Shown here: one piece after another, positions 19,142 through 28,380 of the stretch
Layout of the letters: each line of letters starts with the position of its first letter
How positions within the stretch are numbered: position 1 is the stretch's first letter
NCBI RefSeq assembly: GCF_001187505.1
Contig: NZ_CP012150.1
Span: 2,046,001-2,110,000, forward strand
Reading direction: 5' to 3'
Origin: Mycolicibacterium goodii
Lineage (GTDB): Bacteria; Actinomycetota; Actinomycetes; Mycobacteriales; Mycobacteriaceae
DNA length: 64,000 nt
Program-made: the position numbers and the translations under genes
The notes under the pieces: generated by a model
Seen by the model: only the letters and a program-made list of their open reading frames with translations
What the model was told of the DNA's origin: nothing
Database searches by the model: none

Positions 19142-19789
19142 ATGACGGCATTCAAGCGGGTGCTGATCGCGATGATTTCCGCGTTGCTCGCAGCCACGAC
19201 GGGGTTGTTCGTGAGCGCGGGCACTTCCCACGCGGGTCTGGACAACGAGCTGAGCCTCGTCGACGGCCAGGACAGAACCCTGACGATCCAACAGTGGGAC
19301 ACCTTCCTCAACGGTGTGTTCCCGCTGGACCGCAACCGGTTGACCCGTGAGTGGTTCCACTCCGGCCGGGCCAAGTACATCGTGGCAGGCCCGGGTGCCG
19401 ACGAGTTCGAGGGCACCCTGGAGCTGGGTTACCAGATCGGCTTCCCCTGGTCGCTGGGTGTGGGCATCAACTTCAGCTACACCACCCCGAACATCCTGAT
19501 CGACGACGGCAACATCACCCAGCCGCCGTTCGGCCTCGAGTCGGTCATCACCCCGAACCTGTTCCCCGGCGTGTCGATCTCGGCCGACCTGGGCAACGGT
19601 CCGGGTATCCAGGAGGTCGCGACGTTCTCGGTGGATGTGTCGGGTCCGGCCGGTGGTGTGGCGGTGTCCAACGCGCACGGCACCGTGACCGGTGCGGCCG
19701 GCGGTGTGCTGCTGCGTCCGTTCGCCCGGCTGATCGCCTCGACCGGTGACTCGGTCACCACCTACGGCGAGCCCTGGAACATGAACTGA
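19142..19789 (+). CDS. mspB: MspA-family outer-membrane porin (MspB-like)
   Basis: A 215-residue mycobacterial porin: a 31-residue signal peptide ending SHA, then a 184-residue mature chain starting GLDNELSLVDG. It forms octameric water-filled channels in the mycolic-acid outer membrane for small hydrophilic solutes, including sugars. Using mature numbering, the constriction has Asp90 and Asp91 but Asn93, where MspA has Asp93. Pro138 and Ala139 match my recollection of MspB/MspC rather than MspA (Ala138, Glu139). Gln96 and Glu102 also differ from MspA. The location beside sugar transport genes matches mspB of M. smegmatis as recalled; the paralogue assignment is less certain than the family. 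Confidence 0.95.
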   Translation: MTAFKRVLIAMISALLAATTGLFVSAGTSHAGLDNELSLVDGQDRTLTIQQWDTFLNGVFPLDRNRLTREWFHSGRAKYIVAGPGADEFEGTLELGYQIGFPWSLGVGINFSYTTPNILIDDGNITQPPFGLESVITPNLFPGVSISADLGNGPGIQEVATFSVDVSGPAGGVAVSNAHGTVTGAAGGVLLRPFARLIASTGDSVTTYGEPWNMN

Positions 19790-19824
19790 GCACACGAACT
19801 GAAGTCACGAACCACACCACGGGA

Positions 19825-22800
19825 TCAATAGCGCTGCGGTGCAACGGAGTTGATCGCGTCCCGGAGGAAATCGGCAGGAACTTCCGGCCATTCTGCAGAC
19901 CAGCGGTCCGCCTCCTGGTCGGCGCGTAGCTCCACGAGCGTGGCGACCACCTGCGGTCCGCCGTCGACCAGGTAGCGCAGCATCCGCAACTGCGCGCACT
20001 GCGCCGCCACCGACGCCACCATGGCCTTGGCCTCGGCCGTGCGGCCGTCGGCGGCCAGGCAGGCCCCCAGCAGCCGCCGGGCCCGCAGCAGCGCCTGCGG
20101 CCGGTTGAGCGCCGAGAGCCGGTCCACCCATTCGCGGGCCCAGCGGCACGCGAGATCCCGTTCGGCGGGATCATCCTGCGCCATGAGCCGCCGGATCGCC
20201 GATGCCTCCTCGAACTGCAGCGCGATCGCGTCCATGGCGTCGACGGGTTCGCGTCGCGCGTCGTAGGACACCACCGGCATGGGCCCGAACTCCGGGTGGG
20301 GCGGAAGGCCCAGCCGGATCCGTTCGTGCTCGGCGAGTGCGCGCAGGCGGTTCAGCGACAGGCTGTGCGCGACGCGGGTGGCCTCGTCGAGCCGCTGGGC
20401 GGCGCCGAGGCGATCACCTTGTAGGGCCTTGATCCGGGCACTGATCACATATCTGGCGATCTTGAAGTCGACGGAGCCGCCTTCCGGGCCGAGCTTGTAT
20501 CCCTCGTCGAGCAGGCGTTCGGCCTCGGCGAGATCGCCCTTCTCGTAGATGATCTCACCGAGGAGTGAACTGGCCAGGCGCCCCGCGTACGAGTGGATGC
20601 CGCCGGATCTCTTCGCGATCCGCAGCGCCCGCCGCAGGGTCGCCTCGGCCACCGAGTTGTTGAGCATGAGGTGGTGCGCGATGCCGGTGAAACACAGGCC
20701 GTTGACGATGCTGAACGCGTCGCCGCTGCGTTCGTAGTACGGCGCCGCCCACGTCTGGATCCGTTCGACCTCGTCGAGGTCGAACCGGTACGCCGCCGCG
20801 AAGGTCGCCACGGACGCCGCGGTCGCGACCGAGAACGGGGGCATGCGGTCGCGCCGCCGCAGGCACGCGGCGATGTGTTCGTCGATGCCACTCAACCGGT
20901 CCGCCCGCAGATTCGCGACGGCGCGCACCACGTCGGCTTCGGCGCGGATATCGGCGATCTCGTCGTCGGACAGTCCGGCGCCGGTCACCGTGTCCTCGAC
21001 GCGCGACAGCGCTTCGGCCGCGGCCGACACCCGGTGCAGCACGATGTTGGCCCAGGCCAGCGCGAGCTGCAGGCGTGGATTGGACCGCACCTTGTCCTGC
21101 GGCAGTTTGGCGGTGAGCCCGATCAGCGTGGCCATCTGCCCGGCCGCGACGAGGTACACACCGTCGTTCTCGACGAGCCGCACGGCTTGGTCTTCGTCGC
21201 CGGCCGCGAGCGCATGGTCGACGGCCTCGCGCACCAGGTGCTGCTCGGCGTACCACCGGCACGCGCGTCGGTGCAGATCGCGGACCCGCTCCCGCCTCAG
21301 CCGGTGGAGCAGGAAATCCCGGAACAACTGGTGGTAGCGGAACCACTGGTCGTCGATGCGGCGCAGGAAAAGGTCACGCTCCTCGATCTTTTCGAGGATC
21401 GTCTGACCGTCGGGCACGTCGGTCAGCGCCGATGCCAGTCCGCCGCAGATGCGTTCGGGCACCGAGGTGGCGAGCAGGAAATCGAGCGTCGACGGTTCCA
21501 GGGTCTCGACCACGTTCTCGGCCAGGAACTCGCTGATGACGTGGTGGCGGCCGGTCATCGTCTCGATGAGCTGCAACGGATCGTCACCGCCGCGCAGCGT
21601 GATCGACGCCAGTTGCAGCGCGGCCACCCAACCGTCGGTCTTTGCCGTGAGCTCCTCGACGTCGGCCTGGTCGAGGTCCAGCCCGGCGAGGTCCACCAGG
21701 AAACGCTCCGACTCGGTGACATCGAAACGCAGTGCGGTGGCATCGATCTCGACGATCTCGTCCTGCACCCGCATCCGGCTCATCGGCAGCCCGCTCTGCG
21801 TGCGGCTGGTGATCACCACCGTGAGCCCCGAGGCGATGTTGTCGAGAAGGTAACGCATCGCGCCGATGGTCGCGGGGTCGGTGACCCGATGCCAGTCGTC
21901 GATCACCAGCGTCATCCGCCGCCCGCTGGAATGGATGTCGTTGATCAGCGAGGTCAGGACGTAACGTTCCGCGTCGTCGCCGTGTTCCTCGAGGACGTCA
22001 CCCAGGTCGGAGGCCAGCGCGGGGATCACCGAGCGGATCGCCTCGATCAGATGGGACAGGAACCACACCACATTGTTGTCGTCGTGGTCGACGGTCAGCC
22101 AGGCGACCGCGACGCCGTCGGCGGCCAACTGTTTGGCCCACTGCACGGCCAGGGTGCTCTTGCCGAATCCCGTCGGCCCGTGGATCACGGTGAGCTTCTT
22201 GTCCCGTTGCGCCCGCAGCACGTTGATCAGCCGGGCACGTTCGACCAGCGGTTTCGACGACGACGGCAGTTGGAAGCGCGTGGCAGGCGCGGGCGGGGTC
22301 AGCGTGCGCACCGGATACCCGCTCGACGGAGTGAGGGAGGCGCTCGGCGCCGGCCTGGCCGCCGGGGGCGAGATCGGAATGGGCATGTCGTCGACCGGTA
22401 ATCCGTGCCGGCGCTGCAGCTCCCGCAGTTGTTCGCCGAGGGCCTGTGCGCTCTCCGGCCGGTCCGAGACCGTGCGCGACATGGCCTGTTCGATCACGGC
22501 GCTCAAGTCGCCGGGAAGGTCCGCGTCCCGCAGGTTGGGGACGGGATGTTTGGTGATGCGCAGGAACTGCGCCACCATCTGCTCGCCCTTGCCGCGCTCG
22601 AACACCGCATGTCCGGTGCTCGCCGTGAACACCGTCGAGGCCAGGCTGTACACATCGGAAGCGACGGTGGGTGATTCGCCGAGCAGCACCTCCGGCGCGG
22701 TGTAGGCGGGCGAGCCCATGATGGCGCCCTCGGCCGTCTCGAAACCACCGGCGATCCGCGCGATCCCGAAATCGGTGAGCTGCGGTTCACCGTATTCGGT

Positions 22801-23271
22801 CAGTAGGATGTTGGCCGGTTTGACGTCGCGGTGCAGGGTGTCGCGACGGTGCGCCGTCTCCAGCGCGCCTGCCACCTTCACCCCGATGCGCAGCGCCCCG
22901 CGCCACCCGATCGGTCCGGCCGCCTGGATCTTCGCGCTCAGCGAGCCGTGCGGGTGATACTGCATCACGATGTACGGTCGGCCGCTCGCGATCGTGCCGA
23001 CCTGAAAGATGTTGACGATGTTCGGATGTCCGGACAGCTTGCCCATCGCGACCTGTTCGCGCATGAACCGTTCGAGGTTGTCGGGTTCGAGGTCGGTGGT
23101 CAGTACCTTGACCGCGACAGTGCGGTCGAGCGCACGCTGGACGCAGCGGTACACCACCCCGAAGCCGCCGCGCCCGATTTCGTCGGGGTCCTCGAAACCG
23201 GCCGCCACGAGTTCCGCCGGGATTCCGGCGGGCAGGTCCCGCTGCGTGGGCAACGGGTCGTTGCGGACCAT
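19825..23271 (-). CDS. pknK: PknK-like Ser/Thr protein kinase with AAA/LuxR-type regulatory region
   Basis: A 1148-residue cytoplasmic kinase. The Hanks kinase domain spans about residues 27-285: glycine loop GRGGFGVVY (33-41), ATP-anchoring Lys55, catalytic HRDVKPAN with Asp149, DFG at 167-169 and activation loop GSPAYTAPE. After a Pro/Ser linker (about 296-340) an STAND/MalT-like ATPase begins with Walker A GPTGFGKST (365-373) and is followed by a long helical TPR-like region. There is no C-terminal LuxR helix-turn-helix. Domain order and length match M. tuberculosis PknK, which regulates transcription and growth adaptation. It is convergent with the porin gene (35-bp gap). Confidence 0.9.
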   Translation of the reverse strand: MVRNDPLPTQRDLPAGIPAELVAAGFEDPDEIGRGGFGVVYRCVQRALDRTVAVKVLTTDLEPDNLERFMREQVAMGKLSGHPNIVNIFQVGTIASGRPYIVMQYHPHGSLSAKIQAAGPIGWRGALRIGVKVAGALETAHRRDTLHRDVKPANILLTEYGEPQLTDFGIARIAGGFETAEGAIMGSPAYTAPEVLLGESPTVASDVYSLASTVFTASTGHAVFERGKGEQMVAQFLRITKHPVPNLRDADLPGDLSAVIEQAMSRTVSDRPESAQALGEQLRELQRRHGLPVDDMPIPISPPAARPAPSASLTPSSGYPVRTLTPPAPATRFQLPSSSKPLVERARLINVLRAQRDKKLTVIHGPTGFGKSTLAVQWAKQLAADGVAVAWLTVDHDDNNVVWFLSHLIEAIRSVIPALASDLGDVLEEHGDDAERYVLTSLINDIHSSGRRMTLVIDDWHRVTDPATIGAMRYLLDNIASGLTVVITSRTQSGLPMSRMRVQDEIVEIDATALRFDVTESERFLVDLAGLDLDQADVEELTAKTDGWVAALQLASITLRGGDDPLQLIETMTGRHHVISEFLAENVVETLEPSTLDFLLATSVPERICGGLASALTDVPDGQTILEKIEERDLFLRRIDDQWFRYHQLFRDFLLHRLRRERVRDLHRRACRWYAEQHLVREAVDHALAAGDEDQAVRLVENDGVYLVAAGQMATLIGLTAKLPQDKVRSNPRLQLALAWANIVLHRVSAAAEALSRVEDTVTGAGLSDDEIADIRAEADVVRAVANLRADRLSGIDEHIAACLRRRDRMPPFSVATAASVATFAAAYRFDLDEVERIQTWAAPYYERSGDAFSIVNGLCFTGIAHHLMLNNSVAEATLRRALRIAKRSGGIHSYAGRLASSLLGEIIYEKGDLAEAERLLDEGYKLGPEGGSVDFKIARYVISARIKALQGDRLGAAQRLDEATRVAHSLSLNRLRALAEHERIRLGLPPHPEFGPMPVVSYDARREPVDAMDAIALQFEEASAIRRLMAQDDPAERDLACRWAREWVDRLSALNRPQALLRARRLLGACLAADGRTAEAKAMVASVAAQCAQLRMLRYLVDGGPQVVATLVELRADQEADRWSAEWPEVPADFLRDAINSVAPQRY

Positions 23272-23394
23272 CGTTCGCCTCGAAACTGTGCTGGCACCAT
23301 GGCAGCAGGTCGGCCACCGACCCGAGCATAACGCCGCCGTTGCCGACGGGAAGGGTTCTCGGGCCGGTCCGATCAGGTCGGTATCAGGCCGGTA

Positions 23395-24096
23395 TCAGGC
23401 CGTCATCAGATAATCGGCACGTCCCACGTAGACGATGCCCGACGGCTTCGCCGCCGTCGCCGCGTGCACGACCGCCGAGGCGAACTCGGCTTCGGGCTCG
23501 TGGCGCTGCCATAGGTCGGCGATCGCCACCTCGTCGATCATCCGGCCCGACACCACGGTGAAATGCACGCCGTGGCGGTCGAATTCGTGGCGCATGGCGT
23601 ACAGTGCGGTCTCGCCGGCGCGCTTGCTCGCCGCGATCGGGCCGTACCCCTTGGGCACCGCCTTGTGCGGGAAGAAGTGGGCCTGATGGCTCGTGACGAA
23701 CACGATGTGGCCACCGGCGGGCATGAACGGCAGGGCCAGCCGGGCCAGGCGGCGCTGCGCGTCGCGGTTCAGACGCATGGCATGCCTCGGGTCCAGACCC
23801 ATCCGGGCACCGCCGAGCGCGGTGAGGACCAGGGCGTCGATCCGGCCGAACCGGCGGCCGATGTCGTCGATCATCGCGATGGTCGACGCCTCGTCGGTGA
23901 TGTCGGCGCGGATCGTCGACGCTTGGCCGCCCGCGGCGCGGATGGTGTCGGCGATGCCTTCGGCGCGCTCGGCGTTCGCGCGGTAGTTGACGACGACATG
24001 GGTACCGGAGGCAGCGAGCTGTTGTGCGACTTCGGCGCCGATGCCCCGCGAGGCTCCGGTTATCAGGGCGACCCGCGCGGTGGTGTCCTGCTGCAT
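23395..24096 (-). CDS. SDR-family oxidoreductase with altered active site
   Basis: A 233-residue short-chain dehydrogenase/reductase fold. The cofactor loop TGASRGIG is at residues 13-20, with an Arg-containing segment YRANAERAE suggesting NADP(H). The active-site region reads PIAASKRAGE: the Lys is present, but Ile stands where the catalytic Tyr of YxxxK normally is. It lies upstream-to-downstream of nothing obvious on its strand except pknK, and is divergent from the LuxR gene at 24344. Enzymatic function is therefore uncertain. Confidence 0.8.
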   Translation of the reverse strand: MQQDTTARVALITGASRGIGAEVAQQLAASGTHVVVNYRANAERAEGIADTIRAAGGQASTIRADITDEASTIAMIDDIGRRFGRIDALVLTALGGARMGLDPRHAMRLNRDAQRRLARLALPFMPAGGHIVFVTSHQAHFFPHKAVPKGYGPIAASKRAGETALYAMRHEFDRHGVHFTVVSGRMIDEVAIADLWQRHEPEAEFASAVVHAATAAKPSGIVYVGRADYLMTA

Positions 24097-24343
24097 ATCG
24101 GGTTCCTTCCGTCACTGCCGATGCGGTCCGCGATCATGACCGCCATGAACGTCAACCGTACGCCTCGTATAAGAAAAATAAGAGTAACTTAAGGTCACGA
24201 TAAGGCAAAGGAAGGCGCTCGACCAGAGCTTTTCGCGTCGAAACGGTATGGATGGTCGAGCGGCGCGGCGGTGACCGGTGATCCGACCGACCGCTGTGCA
24301 GGGCTCTGGGACGAATCAGGGCTCGGCGGTATAGCGTCGTTTC
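24097..24343. promoter_or_regulatory. Divergent promoter region, SDR and LuxR genes
   Basis: This 247-bp gap has an AT-rich core at about 24166-24208 containing repeated TAAG elements (ATAAGAAAAATAAGAG and TAACTTAAGG). The local composition is the most promoter-like part; no specific operator is identified. Confidence 0.35.
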
Positions 24344-27100
24344 GTGCTGGCCGGCGATGCCACCGAAAGCGGTGGCGCGATCGAGTTGATCGGACGTCGC
24401 GAGGAACTCGCGATGCTGGACAGATTGGTCGTCGCGCTGGCCGCGGGTGAGAGCCGTGCGCTGGTGGTCCGCGGGGAAGCGGGCGTGGGCAAGACCGCGC
24501 TGCTCGACCATCTGGCGACGTCGGCGGCGGCGTGCCGTGTTGTCCGTACCTCGGGAGTCCAGGCCGAGATGGAGCTCGCCTTCGCGGGCCTGCACCAGTT
24601 GTGCCTTCCGCTGATGGAACACTTGGAGCGGCTGCCCGACCCCCAACGGGAGGCGCTGAGTACCGCGCTGGGGATGACGACCGGACCCGCGCCGGACCGC
24701 TTCCTCGCCGGCCTCGCCGTGCTCAATCTCTTGTCGTATGCCGCTGAGGAACGACCGCTGTTGTGTCTGGTGGATGACGAGCAGTGGCTGGACCGAGCAT
24801 CCGCTCAGGTGCTGGCGTTTGTTGCGCGGCGACTGGTGGCCGAGTCGGTGGGGCTGGTGTTCGCCGCGCGTGTCCCCACTGATGCGCTGGCCGGTTTGCC
24901 CGCGCTCGTGGTCAACGGTCTGCGCGGTACTGATGCGCGCGTGCTGTTGGAGTCGGCGTTGGTGGGACCGATCGATCCACGCATTCGAGATCAGATCATC
25001 GCTGAGACCGGCGGCAACCCGCTGGCCCTGTTGGAGCTGCCCAGGGGACTGTCGGCCGAGCAGTTGGCGGGCGGTTTCGGACTGCCTGAGGCGGTGCGGT
25101 TGTCCGGCGATGTCGAGGCGGCGTTCCGCGCGAGGATCGACACGCTGCCCGCGGAGTCGGCGCGGTTGTTGCTGGTGGCGGCCGCTGATCCGACCGGTGA
25201 TGTGGCGTTGATGTGGCGCGCGGCGGGGTTACTCGGCCTCGACGTCGAGGCCGCGGCGCCGGTGGTTGATGCCGAACTGGCGTCGTTCACCAGCCGGGTG
25301 CGCTTCCGGCATCCTTTGGTGCGCTCGGCGGCCTACCGCTCGGCGGTGCCCGCGGACCGCCGGGACGTGCATCGCGCGCTCGCCGCCGCCACCGATGACG
25401 GGACCGACCCGGACCGGCGGGCCTGGCATCGCGCGCTTGCCGCGGTGGGGCCTGATGAGAACGTTGCCGCCGATCTGGAGCGGTCCGCGGCGCGGGCCCA
25501 GGCCCGTGGCGGTGTCGGTGCCGCGGCGGCCTTCCTGGAACGCGCGGCCATGTTGTCGGCGGACCCGTCGCAGCGGGCCGAACGCGCCCTGGCCGCGGCG
25601 TCGGCGAAGATCCAGGCCGGTGCTTTCGATGCCGCATCCGATTTGCTCGCGCTGGCCGAAAGTGGCTCGCTCAGCGAAGTGCAGAAGGCCCGGACAGAGC
25701 TGATTCGCGGTCGAATCGCCTTCGTGACGAATCGAGGTAGTGAAGCTCCGCCACTGCTGTTGGCGGCGGCCGACAAGCTCATGGACGTTGATGTGCCACT
25801 GGCCCGTAAGACCTATCTGGAGGCGATGACCGCGGCGATGTTCGTGGGGCGGTTGGCCGTCGGCGCCGGTGTTGTCGAGATCGCCCGGACCTTACAGGCC
25901 GATCCGCGTCCGCAGGCGGGTGACAGCCCAGCAGATCTGCTGCTGGATTGGCTGGTTGTCCAGTTCAGCCTTGGCTACGTCGCGGGGGTTCCGTGGTTAC
26001 GTCGCGCGTTGGCTGCCTTCAGCGCTGACACGTCCACCGACAAGCACCGCCGGTGGATTTTCCTCGCCGGGACGGCGGCCCACTTCGGTTGGGATGACGC
26101 CAGGTTGGACATGTTGACGGCCCACCACGTCGATGAGGCTCGCGCGGCAGGCGCGCTCAGCGACGTCCCGCTGGCTCTGAGTGCCCGGGCCATTGCGCTG
26201 GTCTTCTTCGGCGATCTGGAAGGCGCAGCGTCGGTAGTCGACGAGTTGCAGGCCGCGATGGAAGCCACCGGAAGCCGTCTTGCTCCGTACGCCGAGTTGG
26301 GTGTTGCCGCGCTGCGCGGCCAGCGGGACCGGGCTTCAGCCCTGATCGAGTCCACGGTGGCGGAGGTGACCGCACGCGGAGAGGGGAACGGACTGACTGT
26401 GGCGCGGTGGGCGGAGGCAGTGCTCCACAACGGCCACGGCGACTATCACAAAGCTCTGGTCGCAGCCCAGCAGGCGGCACACTTCCCTCCGGAGTTGGGA
26501 GCGTCGAACTGGTCGCTACCAGAACTCATCGAGGCGGCGGCCCGCACCGGTGCGGTAGGGGTCGCCGAGAATGCCATGAGCCGCCTCGAACAGATGGCAG
26601 CGGCAAGCGCAACGCCGTGGGCGTTGGGGTTGGCCGCGCGGTCGCGGGCGCTGATCAGCGATGGTGACGCGGCCGAAAACAGCTATCGCGAGGCGATCGA
26701 CCGATTGACCGGTACCCGAGTACGCGCCGAACTGGCCCGCGCACACCTGGTGTACGGGGAGTGGCTACGCCGCGAACGCCGCCGCAGCGAGGCGCGTGCG
26801 CAGCTACGCACGGCGCACACCATGTTCGTTGAGATGGGGATGGCTGCCTTCGCCGAACGCGCGCGGCGAGAACTCAACGCGGTCGGCGATACACCGCACA
26901 AGATCGATTCGGTCGTCGACAGCCAGCAACTCACCGCGCAGGAGGCGCAGGTTGCGCGGATGGCCAGGGATGGGCTGTCCAATGCCGAGATCGGCGCACG
27001 GCTGTTCATCAGTGCCCGCACCGTGCAGTACCACCTCAGCAAGGTGTTCACGAAGTTGGGGATCACGTCGCGCGCGCACCTCGACCGCGTGCTGCCCTAA
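24344..27100 (+). CDS. Large LuxR-family ATP-binding regulator (LAL)
   Basis: A 918-residue regulator. An N-terminal AAA/STAND ATPase opens with LIGRREELAMLDRL and has Walker A GEAGVGKT at residues 44-51 and a Walker B-like VDDEQW near residue 143. The centre is a long helical, TPR-like sensor region. The C-terminal 60 residues are a LuxR/FixJ helix-turn-helix: LTAQEAQVARMARDGLSN, then AEIGARLFISARTVQYHLSK and VFTKLGI. The GTG at 24344 is the first start upstream of the conserved LIGR block. The target genes are unknown; the oxidoreductases immediately downstream are candidates. Confidence 0.9.
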   Translation: MLAGDATESGGAIELIGRREELAMLDRLVVALAAGESRALVVRGEAGVGKTALLDHLATSAAACRVVRTSGVQAEMELAFAGLHQLCLPLMEHLERLPDPQREALSTALGMTTGPAPDRFLAGLAVLNLLSYAAEERPLLCLVDDEQWLDRASAQVLAFVARRLVAESVGLVFAARVPTDALAGLPALVVNGLRGTDARVLLESALVGPIDPRIRDQIIAETGGNPLALLELPRGLSAEQLAGGFGLPEAVRLSGDVEAAFRARIDTLPAESARLLLVAAADPTGDVALMWRAAGLLGLDVEAAAPVVDAELASFTSRVRFRHPLVRSAAYRSAVPADRRDVHRALAAATDDGTDPDRRAWHRALAAVGPDENVAADLERSAARAQARGGVGAAAAFLERAAMLSADPSQRAERALAAASAKIQAGAFDAASDLLALAESGSLSEVQKARTELIRGRIAFVTNRGSEAPPLLLAAADKLMDVDVPLARKTYLEAMTAAMFVGRLAVGAGVVEIARTLQADPRPQAGDSPADLLLDWLVVQFSLGYVAGVPWLRRALAAFSADTSTDKHRRWIFLAGTAAHFGWDDARLDMLTAHHVDEARAAGALSDVPLALSARAIALVFFGDLEGAASVVDELQAAMEATGSRLAPYAELGVAALRGQRDRASALIESTVAEVTARGEGNGLTVARWAEAVLHNGHGDYHKALVAAQQAAHFPPELGASNWSLPELIEAAARTGAVGVAENAMSRLEQMAAASATPWALGLAARSRALISDGDAAENSYREAIDRLTGTRVRAELARAHLVYGEWLRRERRRSEARAQLRTAHTMFVEMGMAAFAERARRELNAVGDTPHKIDSVVDSQQLTAQEAQVARMARDGLSNAEIGARLFISARTVQYHLSKVFTKLGITSRAHLDRVLP

Positions 27101-27220
27101 TCGGTCACGCACCCATCCAGACGACGACTGGCGTCTCACACTGTCGGGTGGCGGATACGCCTGCGGCCCCGCCGGCGGGATGCTCACTGCGAGCACAAAC
27201 GAATCCCGAGAGGCGTCACC

Positions 27221-27268
27221 ATGACCCACCTGTTCTGCTTCTGCGAGCCCAACGAGCTGGGACAGTGA
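27221..27268 (+). CDS. Possible 15-aa leader ORF translationally coupled to oxidoreductase
   Basis: ATG at 27221, preceded by GAGAGG (27208-27213), opens MTHLFCFCEPNELGQ and stops at TGA 27266-27268. That stop overlaps the GTG start of the next gene at 27265 (GTGA), the same coupling seen in real operons here. Two cysteine codons separated by one Phe recall cysteine-containing mycobacterial leader ORFs, though only two Cys are present. Chance occurrence is possible. Confidence 0.35.
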   Translation: MTHLFCFCEPNELGQ

Positions 27269-28248
27269 CCGCGCCGATGATGAAGGCCGTCGGGGTCACC
27301 CGCTACGGAGGCCCCGAAGTGCTGGAGCTCATCGAGGTGCCTCGGCCGTCCACCGGCCCTGACCAGATCCGAATCCGGGTCCACGCGGCGACCGTGAATC
27401 CGGGCGACTTCGTCTTGCGTAACGGCGATCTGGACGAGGTGCTTGAAGCCGGTCCGCTGACTCCTCCGTACATCCCCGGCATGGAGGCGGCCGGGGTGGT
27501 CGACGAGATCGGGGCGCAGGCCACCACCGACCTGCTGGTGGGGGATCGGGTCATGGCCATCGTGATGCCCATCGACGCCACAGGCGGCGCGTACGCCGAG
27601 TATCTGGTCCTCGACCCCGATCAGGTGACACGCATGCCTGCCGGGGCCACCTTCGCCGAGGCCGCCACGCTGCCCATGAGCGGACTCACCGCTCGACGAG
27701 CACTCGACTTGCTGGCCCTCGATCCGGGCGCGTCGGTCGCAGTGACAGGTGCGGCCGGCGCTGTGGGCGGCTATGTCGTCCAGTTGGCAAAGGCCGACGG
27801 GCTCTGCGTGATCGCCGACGCCGCGGCCGCCGACGAAACACTGGTCGCAAGTCTCGGCGCCGACCAGATCGTCGCGCGCGGTCCCGGAGTGGGGGCACGG
27901 ATTCGCCAATGGTGGCCCGACGGGGTGGATGCCGCTGTCGACACCGTATCCCGAGGGGAGGAGATCGCGAACGCGGTTCGCGACGGAGGGAAGGTCGCTG
28001 TGGTGCCCGTTCCCCACAACGGGGTTCTCGTCCCCATCGACCTGGGACGTGGCATCACCGTGCCGCAGGTATGGGTACCCGAATACACCCACGCCCACGA
28101 CAAACTGGAGGCGTTGCGGGTGCTTGCCGACAAACGGCAACTGAGTCTGCGGGTCGCGCGAACCTATCCCGCCGCCGAAGCAGCTCAGGCGCACCGCGCC
28201 CTGGCAGCCGGTGGCGTCCGCGGGCGCCTCGTCCTCGTCTTCGACTGA
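27265..28248 (+). CDS. NADP-dependent quinone oxidoreductase-like protein (MDR family)
   Basis: A protein of about 327 residues in the zinc-free medium-chain reductase family (QOR type). The N-terminal GroES-like fold has TRYGGPEVLELIEVPRP and HAATVNPGDFVLRNGD; the cofactor domain has AVTGAAGAVGGYVVQLAKA. No zinc-binding cysteine cluster is visible. It probably reduces quinones or conjugated carbonyls with NADPH. Starts at GTG 27265 (coupled to the short ORF) or ATG 27277 are both possible; the reading frame upstream to 27148 has no family similarity. It follows the LuxR gene and precedes a Ddn-like gene. Confidence 0.88.
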   Translation: MTAPMMKAVGVTRYGGPEVLELIEVPRPSTGPDQIRIRVHAATVNPGDFVLRNGDLDEVLEAGPLTPPYIPGMEAAGVVDEIGAQATTDLLVGDRVMAIVMPIDATGGAYAEYLVLDPDQVTRMPAGATFAEAATLPMSGLTARRALDLLALDPGASVAVTGAAGAVGGYVVQLAKADGLCVIADAAAADETLVASLGADQIVARGPGVGARIRQWWPDGVDAAVDTVSRGEEIANAVRDGGKVAVVPVPHNGVLVPIDLGRGITVPQVWVPEYTHAHDKLEALRVLADKRQLSLRVARTYPAAEAAQAHRALAAGGVRGRLVLVFD

Positions 28249-28380
28249 ACGGAATCGTCCTCGGGGTCCCACCGGAAGTGGCCGAGAGAGCTTCCGCCGC
28301 AGAGGTTCCGGCGGACCGCCAGCCTGGTCAACCTTCTGACAGTCAAACCAATGACCGTCCACAACCCGTCAAGGAGAGAG

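Noticed and set aside
20593-22401. 602-codon plus-strand open frame inside the PknK gene
   Set aside because: Antisense to the kinase with typical shadow composition; no start site support.
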